Origin: Galerina marginata
Lineage: Eukaryota > Basidiomycota > Agaricomycetes > Agaricales > Galerinaceae
Length of the DNA stretch: 64,000 bases
Reading direction: 5' to 3'
Assembly (NCBI GenBank): GCA_023014335.1
Contig: JAECYW010000013.1
Location: 124,001 to 188,000 of the forward strand
Both the position numbers and the translations under genes were made by a program. Under the pieces are notes generated by a model. That model saw only the letters and a list, made by a program, of their open reading frames with translations. It ran no database searches and was not told where the DNA came from. Positions 20,519 to 33,530 of the stretch are shown one piece after another (the stretch's first letter is position 1; each line of letters begins with the position of its first letter).

Positions 20519-23500
20519 TACAAGTTCTTACGTAGTAAAAGAACTTGTTTTCCGGCCTGCATAGCAGGCAGAAAACATTCCTAACGCAATGGTTCGAAAT
20601 TCTCCCACTCATACAGTGACCCTGCATGGTTTCTGTATCTCAGCCATTACTCAGCCAATTTTGATGATTTTGGTATCAAAAAATTCGTAAAAATCAGGGC
20701 TTTCATGTGGCATGGGTATCCAGGGACGATTCGGTCATGTGATCTGTTCACACGACCCAAAAAGCGGAAATTTGTGTGAATTTACACTTGAAGCAGATTT
20801 CAGTGAGCTAGATATGCTAAAATATGTTGCCCAGACCAATCTAAAATAATGTACAAATATTTACATATGTTTTGCAATGATGTCATGGTGTCTAAATCTG
20901 GCAAACAGCCAGCTTAACTCAGTGAAAATCGCAAAATTGGTGTTAAACTGACTGGATAACCCATAAAAGGCATACCAAACAATGCAAAACATGACCAAAT
21001 AGCTTCAATATGATGTAATAGATGCTTACATAATCAAACTCACAACAGAACTCTGTGCAATTGCCTTGGAATCAGTTGATGCACCAAGTTAGACCAAAAT
21101 ATTCTCAGGGATATGTCATGTGATATGTGTACACAGACCATCTCTTAGGTAAAAAACATTATCAGTATTTTTATTTTATTTTAATGCCTTTAAAATCTCT
21201 CAATATAGCTTATTTACTGTGTTTTCAACAATATTCCGCATTTGGTAAGTCACATAAAGATGTGACAATACGCATGTGACACCATCTTTTAGCCCTGATT
21301 TTTCTGATAATTACACATTTTGTTTCAAGGCAATCTGATAAAAACTAAGCGACGTATAAATTAATCTTCTTATAAGTTTCTTATTGTAGTCTAATAATTA
21401 ATCTTGTTACAAGTTCTTACGTAGTAAAAGAACTTGTTTTCCGGCCTGCATAGCAGGCAGAAAACATTCCTAACGCAATGGTTCGAAATTCTCCCACTCA
21501 TACAGTGACCCTGCATGGTTTCTGTATCTCAGCCATTACTCAGCCAATTTTGATGATTTTGGTATCAAAAAATTCGTAAAAATCAGGGCTTTCATGTGGC
21601 ATGGGTATCCAGGGACGATTCGGTCATGTGATCTGTTCACACGACCCAAAAAGCGGAAATTTGTGTGAATTTACACTTGAAGCAGATTTCAGTGAGCTAG
21701 ATATGCTAAAATATGTTGCCCAGACCAATCTAAAATAATGTACAAATATTTACATATGTTTTGCAATGATGTCATGGTGTCTAAATCTGGCAAACAGCCA
21801 GCTTAACTCAGTGAAAATCGCAAAATTGGTGTTAAACTGACTGGATAACCCATAAAAGGCATACCAAACAATGCAAAACATGACCAAATAGCTTCAATAT
21901 GATGTAATAGATGCTTACATAATCAAACTCACAACAGAACTCTGTGCAATTGCCTTGGAATCAGTTGATGCACCAAGTTAGACCAAAATATTCTCAGGGA
22001 TATGTCATGTGATATGTGTACACAGACCATCTCTTAGGTAAAAAACATTATCAGTATTTTTATTTTATTTTAATGCCTTTAAAATCTCTCAATATAGCTT
22101 ATTTACTGTGTTTTCAACAATATTCCGCATTTGGTAAGTCACATAAAGATGTGACAATACGCATGTGACACCATCTTTTAGCCCTGATTTTTCTGATAAT
22201 TACACATTTTGTTTCAAGGCAATCTGATAAAAACTAAGCGACGTATAAATTAATCTTCTTATAAGTTTCTTATTGTAGTCTAATAATTAATCTTGTTACA
22301 AGTTCTTACGTAGTAAAAGAACTTGTTTTCCGGCCTGCATAGCAGGCAGAAAACATTCCTAACGCAATGGTTCGAAATTCTCCCACTCATACAGTGACCC
22401 TGCATGGTTTCTGTATCTCAGCCATTACTCAGCCAATTTTGATGATTTTGGTATCAAAAAATTCGTAAAAATCAGGGCTTTCATGTGGCATGGGTATCCA
22501 GGGACGATTCGGTCATGTGATCTGTTCACACGACCCAAAAAGCGGAAATTTGTGTGAATTTACACTTGAAGCAGATTTCAGTGAGCTAGATATGCTAAAA
22601 TATGTTGCCCAGACCAATCTAAAATAATGTACAAATATTTACATATGTTTTGCAATGATGTCATGGTGTCTAAATCTGGCAAACAGCCAGCTTAACTCAG
22701 TGAAAATCGCAAAATTGGTGTTAAACTGACTGGATAACCCATAAAAGGCATACCAAACAATGCAAAACATGACCAAATAGCTTCAATATGATGTAATAGA
22801 TGCTTACATAATCAAACTCACAACAGAACTCTGTGCAATTGCCTTGGAATCAGTTGATGCACCAAGTTAGACCAAAATATTCTCAGGGATATGTCATGTG
22901 ATATGTGTACACAGACCATCTCTTAGGTAAAAAACATTATCAGTATTTTTATTTTATTTTAATGCCTTTAAAATCTCTCAATATAGCTTATTTACTGTGT
23001 TTTCAACAATATTCCGCATTTGGTAAGTCACATAAAGATGTGACAATACGCATGTGACACCATCTTTTAGCCCTGATTTTTCTGATAATTACACATTTTG
23101 TTTCAAGGCAATCTGATAAAAACTAAGCGACGTATAAATTAATCTTCTTATAAGTTTCTTATTGTAGTCTAATAATTAATCTTGTTACAAGTTCTTACGT
23201 AGTAAAAGAACTTGTTTTCCGGCCTGCATAGCAGGCAGAAAACATTCCTAACGCAATGGTTCGAAATTCTCCCACTCATACAGTGACCCTGCATGGTTTC
23301 TGTATCTCAGCCATTACTCAGCCAATTTTGATGATTTTGGTATCAAAAAATTCGTAAAAATCAGGGCTTTCATGTGGCATGGGTATCCAGGGACGATTCG
23401 GTCATGTGATCTGTTCACACGACCCAAAAAGCGGAAATTTGTGTGAATTTACACTTGAAGCAGATTTCAGTGAGCTAGATATGCTAAAATATGTTGCCCA

Positions 23501-25348
23501 GACCAATCTAAAATAATGTACAAATATTTACATATGTTTTGCAATGATGTCATGGTGTCTAAATCTGGCAAACAGCCAGCTTAACTCAGTGAAAATCGCA
23601 AAATTGGTGTTAAACTGACTGGATAACCCATAAAAGGCATACCAAACAATGCAAAACATGACCAAATAGCTTCAATATGATGTAATAGATGCTTACATAA
23701 TCAAACTCACAACAGAACTCTGTGCAATTGCCTTGGAATCAGTTGATGCACCAAGTTAGACCAAAATATTCTCAGGGATATGTCATGTGATATGTGTACA
23801 CAGACCATCTCTTAGGTAAAAAACATTATCAGTATTTTTATTTTATTTTAATGCCTTTAAAATCTCTCAATATAGCTTATTTACTGTGTTTTCAACAATA
23901 TTCCGCATTTGGTAAGTCACATAAAGATGTGACAATACGCATGTGACACCATCTTTTAGCCCTGATTTTTCTGATAATTACACATTTTGTTTCAAGGCAA
24001 TCTGATAAAAACTAAGCGACGTATAAATTAATCTTCTTATAAGTTTCTTATTGTAGTCTAATAATTAATCTTGTTACAAGTTCTTACGTAGTAAAAGAAC
24101 TTGTTTTCCGGCCTGCATAGCAGGCAGAAAACATTCCTAACGCAATGGTTCGAAATTCTCCCACTCATACAGTGACCCTGCATGGTTTCTGTATCTCAGC
24201 CATTACTCAGCCAATTTTGATGATTTTGGTATCAAAAAATTCGTAAAAATCAGGGCTTTCATGTGGCATGGGTATCCAGGGACGATTCGGTCATGTGATC
24301 TGTTCACACGACCCAAAAAGCGGAAATTTGTGTGAATTTACACTTGAAGCAGATTTCAGTGAGCTAGATATGCTAAAATATGTTGCCCAGACCAATCTAA
24401 AATAATGTACAAATATTTACATATGTTTTGCAATGATGTCATGGTGTCTAAATCTGGCAAACAGCCAGCTTAACTCAGTGAAAATCGCAAAATTGGTGTT
24501 AAACTGACTGGATAACCCATAAAAGGCATACCAAACAATGCAAAACATGACCAAATAGCTTCAATATGATGTAATAGATGCTTACATAATCAAACTCACA
24601 ACAGAACTCTGTGCAATTGCCTTGGAATCAGTTGATGCACCAAGTTAGACCAAAATATTCTCAGGGATATGTCATGTGATATGTGTACACAGACCATCTC
24701 TTAGGTAAAAAACATTATCAGTATTTTTATTTTATTTTAATGCCTTTAAAATCTCTCAATATAGCTTATTTACTGTGTTTTCAACAATATTCCGCATTTG
24801 GTAAGTCACATAAAGATGTGACAATACGCATGTGACACCATCTTTTAGCCCTGATTTTTCTGATAATTACACATTTTGTTTCAAGGCAATCTGATAAAAA
24901 CTAAGCGACGTATAAATTAATCTTCTTATAAGTTTCTTATTGTAGTCTAATAATTAATCTTGTTACAAGTTCTTACGTAGTAAAAGAACTTGTTTTCCGG
25001 CCTGCATAGCAGGCAGAAAACATTCCTAACGCAATGGTTCGAAATTCTCCCACTCATACAGTGACCCTGCATGGTTTCTGTATCTCAGCCATTACTCAGC
25101 CAATTTTGATGATTTTGGTATCAAAAAATTCGTAAAAATCAGGGCTTTCCTGGTCACGTGACCAGGCCGTTTTAGGCTTGTTAGAACCGCCTCATTTTTC
25201 TGCTTTTTTTTGAGTATAAGATCATCCCAATAGCTTCAGAACTGAGCGGACTATGCATTATTTACTTATTTAACCTTTATTTATAGTCGGACTTACCTTA
25301 AAAGTAAGAACTTGTTTTTGCCATGCGCAGCAATGGCCTCTGACCAAG
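20519..25348 (+). mobile_element. E2: Helentron-like element with five satellite units
   Basis: The full-length copy is 4830 bp and begins TACAAG with a host T at 20518. It has five 889-bp units, a truncated unit (24965-25148) and the 200-bp 3' module ending ACCAAG, followed by T at 25349. Removing it with a single T at the junction restores a CX2CX4HX4C zinc knuckle in the host gag frame. This fixes the empty site and limits the target duplication to one base or none. Confidence 0.9.
20520..24964 (+). repeat. Tandem array of five 889-bp units (E2)
   Basis: Units start at 20520, 21409, 22298, 23187 and 24076, with a truncated sixth at 24965. They look identical to each other. They share diagnostic differences from the E1 units, such as CATACAGTGACC and TTACTCAGCC, which also occur in the truncated unit. 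Confidence 0.95.
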
Positions 25349-25502
25349 TGGAAAACACTGGGATCCAGAATGTAAGTATGCGAGGAAAGGTGAGAAAAAG
25401 GCACGAGTCAACGCTATCAACACCACAGCCGAAGAAGAGGAAGCTCAAGTGGAATATGACGACTTATATTATAGTCTCATTTCCGATGATGAGGATTTTT
25501 AG
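25349..25502 (+). pseudogene. gag: Ty3/gypsy R2 gag, 3' end
   Basis: This is the continuation of the gag frame after E2. It supplies the H and last C of the CCHC knuckle, then a basic stretch and an acidic tail ending in TAG at 25500-25502. Together with 19150-20518 it forms one frame if E2 is removed. Confidence 0.8.
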
Positions 25503-26150
25503 AGCCCCCTTCTGGAATATTGAAGTCGCCAGATTCAGGGGGGGGTAATGCAGTTAAATCATTCCGAATCAAGAGCAATAGTAGTTGGGAAGAGAAATTG
25601 AAGGAGCCCGTAGTCGAACCACTTTTAAGGATGACTGAGGACGGTAACAACATCAAGGACAAGCCTACTTTCAATTGCAAGATTCGAAGGAAACTTGCAC
25701 GAGAATTAAAGACTCAAACTTATCAAACCATTGCTAACGATGGAAATGAACTTATTGAATTACGGAAATTACTAGCCCGACCACCCGGATGTTCGTTCCT
25801 GGGCGCTAAAGCCACGGAAGTCTTGGCAACTCTAAATGATCGAGATTCGGTTCCCGTGTTGATAATTATAGACACCGGATCGGACATCACACTAATCTCT
25901 CAGGAGACCCTTGACCAAATGTTGAAATCGCCAAAAATCAAGACAGGACAACGGATCAACTTAATTCAAGTTACTGGACAGGCTACCATAAACGGTTATG
26001 TTTCGCTAGATCTCTTTTTTGAAACTGATCAAGGACCTGTTAAGATGAATGTGGAAGCATACGTAGTCAAAGGCATGTCTACGCCTTTCATTTTAGGCAA
26101 TGACTTTGCGGATCAGTATTCTATTTCCGTGATCCGAGATCAAGGATTAA
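25493..26150 (+). pseudogene. Ty3/gypsy R2 protease, truncated by E3
   Basis: The frame carries a retropepsin motif IIIDTGSDITLIS followed about 75 residues later by PFILGNDFADQY, both typical of gypsy aspartic proteases. The coding match stops at 26150, where E3 is inserted in the opposite orientation. Sequence beyond E3 (from 31869) meets a stop within a few codons and does not look like the RT, so the rest of pol is missing from this locus. Confidence 0.8.
25496..25502 (+). promoter_or_regulatory. Candidate -1 frameshift site at R2 gag end
   Basis: The gag codons GAT TTT TAG contain five T residues before AG. The protease frame is -1 relative to gag and is open from 25493, so a slip at this site joins them. 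The same arrangement separates protease and RT in R1. Confidence 0.45.
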
Positions 26151-29100
26151 CTTGGTCAGAGGCCATTGCTGCGCATGGCAAAAACAAGTTCTTACTTTTA
26201 AGGTAAGTCCGACTATAAATAAAGGTTAAATAAGTAAATAATGCATAGTTCGCTCAGTTCTGAAGCTATTAGGATGATCTTATACTCAAAAAAAGCAGAA
26301 AAATGAGGCGGATCTAACAAACCTAAAACGGCCTGGTCACGTGACCAGGAAGGCCCTGATTTTTACGAATTTTTTGATACCAAAATCATCAAAATTGGCT
26401 GAGTAATGGCTGAGATACAGAAACCATGCAGGGTCACTGTATGAGTGGGAGAATTTCGAACCATTGCGTTAGGAATGTTTTCTGCCTGCTATGCAGGCCG
26501 GAAAACAAGTTCTTTTACTACGTAAGAACTTGTAACAAGATTAATTAATTGACTACAATAAGAACTTGTAATAAGATTAGTTCATACGTCACTTAGTTTT
26601 TATCAGATTTCCTTGAAATAAAGTGTGTAATTATCAGAAAAATCAGGGCTAAAAGATGGTGTCACATGCGTATTGTCACATCTTTATGTGACTTACCAAA
26701 TGCGGAATATTGTTGAAAACACAGTAAATAAGCTATATTGAGAGATTTTAAAGACATTAAAATAAAATAAAAATACTGATAATGTTTTTTTTATCTAAGA
26801 GATGGTCTGTGCACACATATCACATGACATATCCCTGAGAATATTTTGGTCCAAGTTGGTGCATTACCAAATCCAAGGCAATTGCACAAAGTCCTGCTGT
26901 GAGTTTGATTATGTAAGCTTCTAGAACATTATTTCCATGTTATTTGGTCATGTTTAGCAATGTTTGGTGTGCCTTTTATGGGTTATCCAGTCAGTTTAAC
27001 ACCAATTTTCGGATTTTCACCAAGTTGAGCTGACTGTTTGCCTGATTTGGACACCATGACATCATTGCAAAACATATGTAAATATTTGTACATTATTCTA
27101 GATTGGTCTGGGCAACACATTTTAGCATATTTAGCTCACTGAAATCTGTTTTAAGTGTAAATTCACACAAATTTGCGCTTTTTGGGTCGTGTGAGCAGGT
27201 CACATGACCTAATCAACCCTGGATACACATGCCACATGAAAGCCCTGATTTTTACGATTTTTTTGATACCAAGATCATAAAAATTGGCCCAGTAATGGCT
27301 GAGATACAGAAACCATGCAGGGTCACTATAGCAGTGGGAGAATTTCGAACCATTGCGTTAGGAATGTTTTCTGCCTGCTATGCAGGCCGGAAAACAAGTT
27401 CTTTTACTACGTAAGAACTTGTAACAAGATTAATTAATTGACTACAATAAGAACTTGTAATAAGATTAGTTCATACGTCACTTAGTTTTTATCAGATTTC
27501 CTTGAAATAAAGTGTGTAATTATCAGAAAAATCAGGGCTAAAAGATGGTGTCACATGCGTATTGTCACATCTTTATGTGACTTACCAAATGCGGAATATT
27601 GTTGAAAACACAGTAAATAAGCTATATTGAGAGATTTTAAAGACATTAAAATAAAATAAAAATACTGATAATGTTTTTTTTATCTAAGAGATGGTCTGTG
27701 CACACATATCACATGACATATCCCTGAGAATATTTTGGTCCAAGTTGGTGCATTACCAAATCCAAGGCAATTGCACAAAGTCCTGCTGTGAGTTTGATTA
27801 TGTAAGCTTCTAGAACATTATTTCCATGTTATTTGGTCATGTTTAGCAATGTTTGGTGTGCCTTTTATGGGTTATCCAGTCAGTTTAACACCAATTTTCG
27901 GATTTTCACCAAGTTGAGCTGACTGTTTGCCTGATTTGGACACCATGACATCATTGCAAAACATATGTAAATATTTGTACATTATTCTAGATTGGTCTGG
28001 GCAACACATTTTAGCATATTTAGCTCACTGAAATCTGTTTTAAGTGTAAATTCACACAAATTTGCGCTTTTTGGGTCGTGTGAGCAGGTCACATGACCTA
28101 ATCAACCCTGGATACACATGCCACATGAAAGCCCTGATTTTTACGATTTTTTTGATACCAAGATCATAAAAATTGGCCCAGTAATGGCTGAGATACAGAA
28201 ACCATGCAGGGTCACTATAGCAGTGGGAGAATTTCGAACCATTGCGTTAGGAATGTTTTCTGCCTGCTATGCAGGCCGGAAAACAAGTTCTTTTACTACG
28301 TAAGAACTTGTAACAAGATTAATTAATTGACTACAATAAGAACTTGTAATAAGATTAGTTCATACGTCACTTAGTTTTTATCAGATTTCCTTGAAATAAA
28401 GTGTGTAATTATCAGAAAAATCAGGGCTAAAAGATGGTGTCACATGCGTATTGTCACATCTTTATGTGACTTACCAAATGCGGAATATTGTTGAAAACAC
28501 AGTAAATAAGCTATATTGAGAGATTTTAAAGACATTAAAATAAAATAAAAATACTGATAATGTTTTTTTTATCTAAGAGATGGTCTGTGCACACATATCA
28601 CATGACATATCCCTGAGAATATTTTGGTCCAAGTTGGTGCATTACCAAATCCAAGGCAATTGCACAAAGTCCTGCTGTGAGTTTGATTATGTAAGCTTCT
28701 AGAACATTATTTCCATGTTATTTGGTCATGTTTAGCAATGTTTGGTGTGCCTTTTATGGGTTATCCAGTCAGTTTAACACCAATTTTCGGATTTTCACCA
28801 AGTTGAGCTGACTGTTTGCCTGATTTGGACACCATGACATCATTGCAAAACATATGTAAATATTTGTACATTATTCTAGATTGGTCTGGGCAACACATTT
28901 TAGCATATTTAGCTCACTGAAATCTGTTTTAAGTGTAAATTCACACAAATTTGCGCTTTTTGGGTCGTGTGAGCAGGTCACATGACCTAATCAACCCTGG
29001 ATACACATGCCACATGAAAGCCCTGATTTTTACGATTTTTTTGATACCAAGATCATAAAAATTGGCCCAGTAATGGCTGAGATACAGAAACCATGCAGGG

Positions 29101-31868
29101 TCACTATAGCAGTGGGAGAATTTCGAACCATTGCGTTAGGAATGTTTTCTGCCTGCTATGCAGGCCGGAAAACAAGTTCTTTTACTACGTAAGAACTTGT
29201 AACAAGATTAATTAATTGACTACAATAAGAACTTGTAATAAGATTAGTTCATACGTCACTTAGTTTTTATCAGATTTCCTTGAAATAAAGTGTGTAATTA
29301 TCAGAAAAATCAGGGCTAAAAGATGGTGTCACATGCGTATTGTCACATCTTTATGTGACTTACCAAATGCGGAATATTGTTGAAAACACAGTAAATAAGC
29401 TATATTGAGAGATTTTAAAGACATTAAAATAAAATAAAAATACTGATAATGTTTTTTTTATCTAAGAGATGGTCTGTGCACACATATCACATGACATATC
29501 CCTGAGAATATTTTGGTCCAAGTTGGTGCATTACCAAATCCAAGGCAATTGCACAAAGTCCTGCTGTGAGTTTGATTATGTAAGCTTCTAGAACATTATT
29601 TCCATGTTATTTGGTCATGTTTAGCAATGTTTGGTGTGCCTTTTATGGGTTATCCAGTCAGTTTAACACCAATTTTCGGATTTTCACCAAGTTGAGCTGA
29701 CTGTTTGCCTGATTTGGACACCATGACATCATTGCAAAACATATGTAAATATTTGTACATTATTCTAGATTGGTCTGGGCAACACATTTTAGCATATTTA
29801 GCTCACTGAAATCTGTTTTAAGTGTAAATTCACACAAATTTGCGCTTTTTGGGTCGTGTGAGCAGGTCACATGACCTAATCAACCCTGGATACACATGCC
29901 ACATGAAAGCCCTGATTTTTACGATTTTTTTGATACCAAGATCATAAAAATTGGCCCAGTAATGGCTGAGATACAGAAACCATGCAGGGTCACTATAGCA
30001 GTGGGAGAATTTCGAACCATTGCGTTAGGAATGTTTTCTGCCTGCTATGCAGGCCGGAAAACAAGTTCTTTTACTACGTAAGAACTTGTAACAAGATTAA
30101 TTAATTGACTACAATAAGAACTTGTAATAAGATTAGTTCATACGTCACTTAGTTTTTATCAGATTTCCTTGAAATAAAGTGTGTAATTATCAGAAAAATC
30201 AGGGCTAAAAGATGGTGTCACATGCGTATTGTCACATCTTTATGTGACTTACCAAATGCGGAATATTGTTGAAAACACAGTAAATAAGCTATATTGAGAG
30301 ATTTTAAAGACATTAAAATAAAATAAAAATACTGATAATGTTTTTTTTATCTAAGAGATGGTCTGTGCACACATATCACATGACATATCCCTGAGAATAT
30401 TTTGGTCCAAGTTGGTGCATTACCAAATCCAAGGCAATTGCACAAAGTCCTGCTGTGAGTTTGATTATGTAAGCTTCTAGAACATTATTTCCATGTTATT
30501 TGGTCATGTTTAGCAATGTTTGGTGTGCCTTTTATGGGTTATCCAGTCAGTTTAACACCAATTTTCGGATTTTCACCAAGTTGAGCTGACTGTTTGCCTG
30601 ATTTGGACACCATGACATCATTGCAAAACATATGTAAATATTTGTACATTATTCTAGATTGGTCTGGGCAACACATTTTAGCATATTTAGCTCATTGAAA
30701 TCTGTTTTAAGTGTAAATTCACACAAATTTGCGCTTTTTGGGTCGTGTGAGCAGGTCACATGACCTAATCAACCCTGGATACACATGCCACATGAAAGCC
30801 CTGATTTTTACGATTTTTTTGATACCAAGATCATAAAAATTGGCCCAGTAATGGCTGAGATACAGAAACCATGCAGGGTCACTATAGCAGTGGGAGAATT
30901 TCGAACCATTGCGTTAGGAATGTTTTCTGCCTGCTATGCAGGCCGGAAAACAAGTTCTTTTACTACGTAAGAACTTGTAACAAGATTAATTAATTGACTA
31001 CAATAAGAACTTGTAATAAGATTAGTTCATACGTCACTTAGTTTTTATCAGATTTCCTTGAAATAAAGTGTGTAATTATCAGAAAAATCAGGGCTAAAAG
31101 ATGGTGTCACATGCGTATTGTCACATCTTTATGTGACTTACCAAATGCGGAATATTGTTGAAAACACAGTAAATAAGCTATATTGAGAGATTTTAAAGAC
31201 ATTAAAATAAAATAAAAATACTGATAATGTTTTTTTTATCTAAGAGATGGTCTGTGCACACATATCACATGACATATCCCTGAGAATATTTTGGTCCAAG
31301 TTGGTGCATTACCAAATCCAAGGCAATTGCACAAAGTCCTGCTGTGAGTTTGATTATGTAAGCTTCTAGAACATTATTTCCATGTTATTTGGTCATGTTT
31401 AGCAATGTTTGGTGTGCCTTTTATGGGTTATCCAGTCAGTTTAACACCAATTTTCGGATTTTCACCAAGTTGAGCTGACTGTTTGCCTGATTTGGACACC
31501 ATGACATCATTGCAAAACATATGTAAATATTTGTACATTATTCTAGATTGGTCTGGGCAACACATTTTAGCATATTTAGCTCACTGAAATCTGTTTTAAG
31601 TGTAAATTCACACAAATTTGCGCTTTTTGGGTCGTGTGAGCAGGTCACATGACCTAATCAACCCTGGATACACATGCCACATGAAAGCCCTGATTTTTAC
31701 GATTTTTTTGATACCAAGATCATAAAAATTGGCCCAGTAATGGCTGAGATACAGAAACCATGCAGGGTCACTATAGCAGTGGGAGAATTTCCAACCATTG
31801 CGTTAGGAATGTTTTCTGCCTGCTATGCAGGCCGGAAAACAAGTTCTTTTACTACGTAAGAACTTGTA
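26151..31868 (-). mobile_element. E3: Helentron-like element with six satellite units
   Basis: This 5718-bp copy lies on the minus strand. Its 3' terminus (CTTGGT on the plus strand) is at 26151 and its 5' terminus at 31868, flanked by A on both sides. It has six 889-bp units plus a truncated unit next to the 3' module. The truncated unit carries E2-type variants while the six full units carry a different set, so the copy looks recombinant. The left flank is gypsy protease and the right flank is unrelated. Confidence 0.9.
26534..31867 (-). repeat. Tandem array of six 889-bp units (E3)
   Basis: Unit boundaries are at 26533, 27422, 28311, 29200, 30089, 30978 and 31867. The units are almost identical. 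I noticed one substitution in the fifth (about 30693) and one in the outermost unit (about 31791). Confidence 0.95.
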
Positions 31869-31975
31869 ATCTGGTATCACAACTAAGCAAAAAATGTTAT
31901 AAAATAACCAATAAGACTGCAATTAAACAAACAGTCCGAGAGGACTAGAGGCCTTGTAATACTTGGCATAGCCAC

Positions 31976-32826
31976 CTAGCCCTCCACTCTCTCGAACTCA
32001 ATGAGATCCAGGGCAGCTTTGGCCCCGAGAAGTTTCTTTTGTCCATCGTCCAAACGCTTATACCATACATCATTGTAGAAGTTGATAGGTAGTCCAGGAA
32101 TGGGTCGTCTGGAGGTTTCAGTTGCGTTGACTCTTTGTTTGCGTGGTCTTGGTGCATTGCTCGTAACATTCTCATAGCAGTTCTTGAAGTTCCGGTCATG
32201 GTCGACAGTAATCATCCTTGCAACAAGACCCACTCTTCTCCAGCTCATCTTCTTCGCAAAGTAGACTTTATGTCCGTCGTCATCAACGTCACTTTCATCA
32301 GAGCTCATCCCTCCTGCCCCTAGAGTTGCAACAACCTCATCGAGATGTCTCCAGATAACCCGACCATCCCTGCTCTTTTGGGATTCAGAGTTCTGTACTG
32401 TAATGCGACTTTGTACTGAAAACCTCTGGTATTTCATTAAAACTGGTTGCTGGTGTTCGAGGATAATCGAAATAATTACCTCATTTCGCCTTGAATTGCG
32501 CCTCTGGTTCAAAAGTACACGGCGATGTTGGGTTAATAGTCGTTGATTCATTTGCGTGGTTGTTTCCTCAACCCGTCGCGTGGCTTGTTTGACTTTCTTC
32601 TTGAGCCTTCAAAGTCAGTCCATAAACATCTTGCAAATGTCTTCTTGCTGTAAACTGGCCCTACGAAGCACGTCCAGAAGTCAGGATTTCGGTTAAGAAG
32701 AGACTGCGGCACAATGTCAAACTTACTGGGTTCATTAAAGCTTGTGGTACAGGGTGTGTTGCGATTCCTTCTGAGACGGGGGCATGTGTGGGGTGGCTGT
32801 CGCTGTCCATCCTTGCTGCGTCTCAC
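31976..32826 (-). pseudogene. Decayed agaricomycete hypothetical protein gene
   Basis: Two overlapping minus-strand frames (32826-32548 and 32551-31976) appear to be one coding region broken by a frameshift near 32550. Reading back from the second frame gives a plausible continuous helical segment. A GGMSSDESD acidic motif in the middle and a C-terminal PIPGLPxNFYxxxWY block resemble a repeated agaricomycete protein family often found near transposons. The function is unknown and the family assignment is from memory. The upstream region (32827-33345) shows no further support. Confidence 0.5.
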
Positions 32827-33346
32827 TTGTATTGGGCCTTATAACTGGGTTGGTGACTTTCTTGTTTTCTCCAGCTGCAGGCAGAAATACTCCTGAGTCG
32901 AAGTTCGCCAGATCTGAAGGCTTTCGATTACCATTTCAACTGTCGGTACTATAGAGCGCTCAAGAGTGGTTTATTGACAGGTAAATCGAAGTTCAATATG
33001 TCGCTCCCACAGGACCCGAAGCTGGCAACGTAATAATGGCTGTAATGGACAGCGTTCATATTTGGCGAGCCCCTGGATATTGATAGCTCACATCAGAGGG
33101 TTTACAAAACGTCAAACTCGAAACTGCACGGTTTGACGAGTAGCAGCGCTATTGGCAGCCCAAGATCCCAAAAGCAGTTTATGACTTCAGAACCGCCGCG
33201 AAAATGTTGCTAGCCCTGAAAAGCGATAACAGAAATATTTGGTTTAACTTTAAGCTAGTTCAACGATAACTGGATCGAAACAATAAACGTACAAAGGAGC
33301 GTGCGCGACTAAAACTTTGGATCGAAAAATGTTGTTGATCTGTATT

Positions 33347-33402
33347 ACAAGTTCTTACGTAGTAAAAGAACTTGTTTTCCGGCCTGCATAGCAGGCAGAA
33401 AA
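33347..33402 (+). other. 5' terminal double hairpin of the E family
   Basis: ACAAGTTCTT (33347-33356) pairs perfectly with AAGAACTTGT (33366-33375). A second hairpin follows, with TTTTC and GCCTGC paired to GCAGGC and GAAAA around an ATA loop (33375-33402). These mark the beginning of every unit of the family and are the likely recognition structure. Confidence 0.65.
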
Positions 33403-33530
33403 CATTCCTAACGCAATGGTTCGAAATTCTCCCACTCATACAGTGACCCTGCATGGTTTCTGTATCTCAGCCATTACTCAGCCAATTTTGATGATTTTGG
33501 TATCAAAAAATTCTTAAAAATCAGGGCCTT

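Noticed and set aside
20515..20530. TTAC at the left junctions as a Starship target site
   Set aside because: Elements here are under 7 kb, have no captain tyrosine recombinase, and the TTAC is explained by the element's own first bases after a single T.
20518..25349. Insertion between two T residues, as described for Helentrons
   Set aside because: The restored gag zinc knuckle allows only one T at the empty site, so the simple T/T rule does not fit this copy.
27229..31859. A 61-residue frame repeated six times in the E3 array and again in E6
   Set aside because: It is carried only because the unit is repeated, crosses the terminal hairpin region, is broken in the other unit types and shows no protein-like features.
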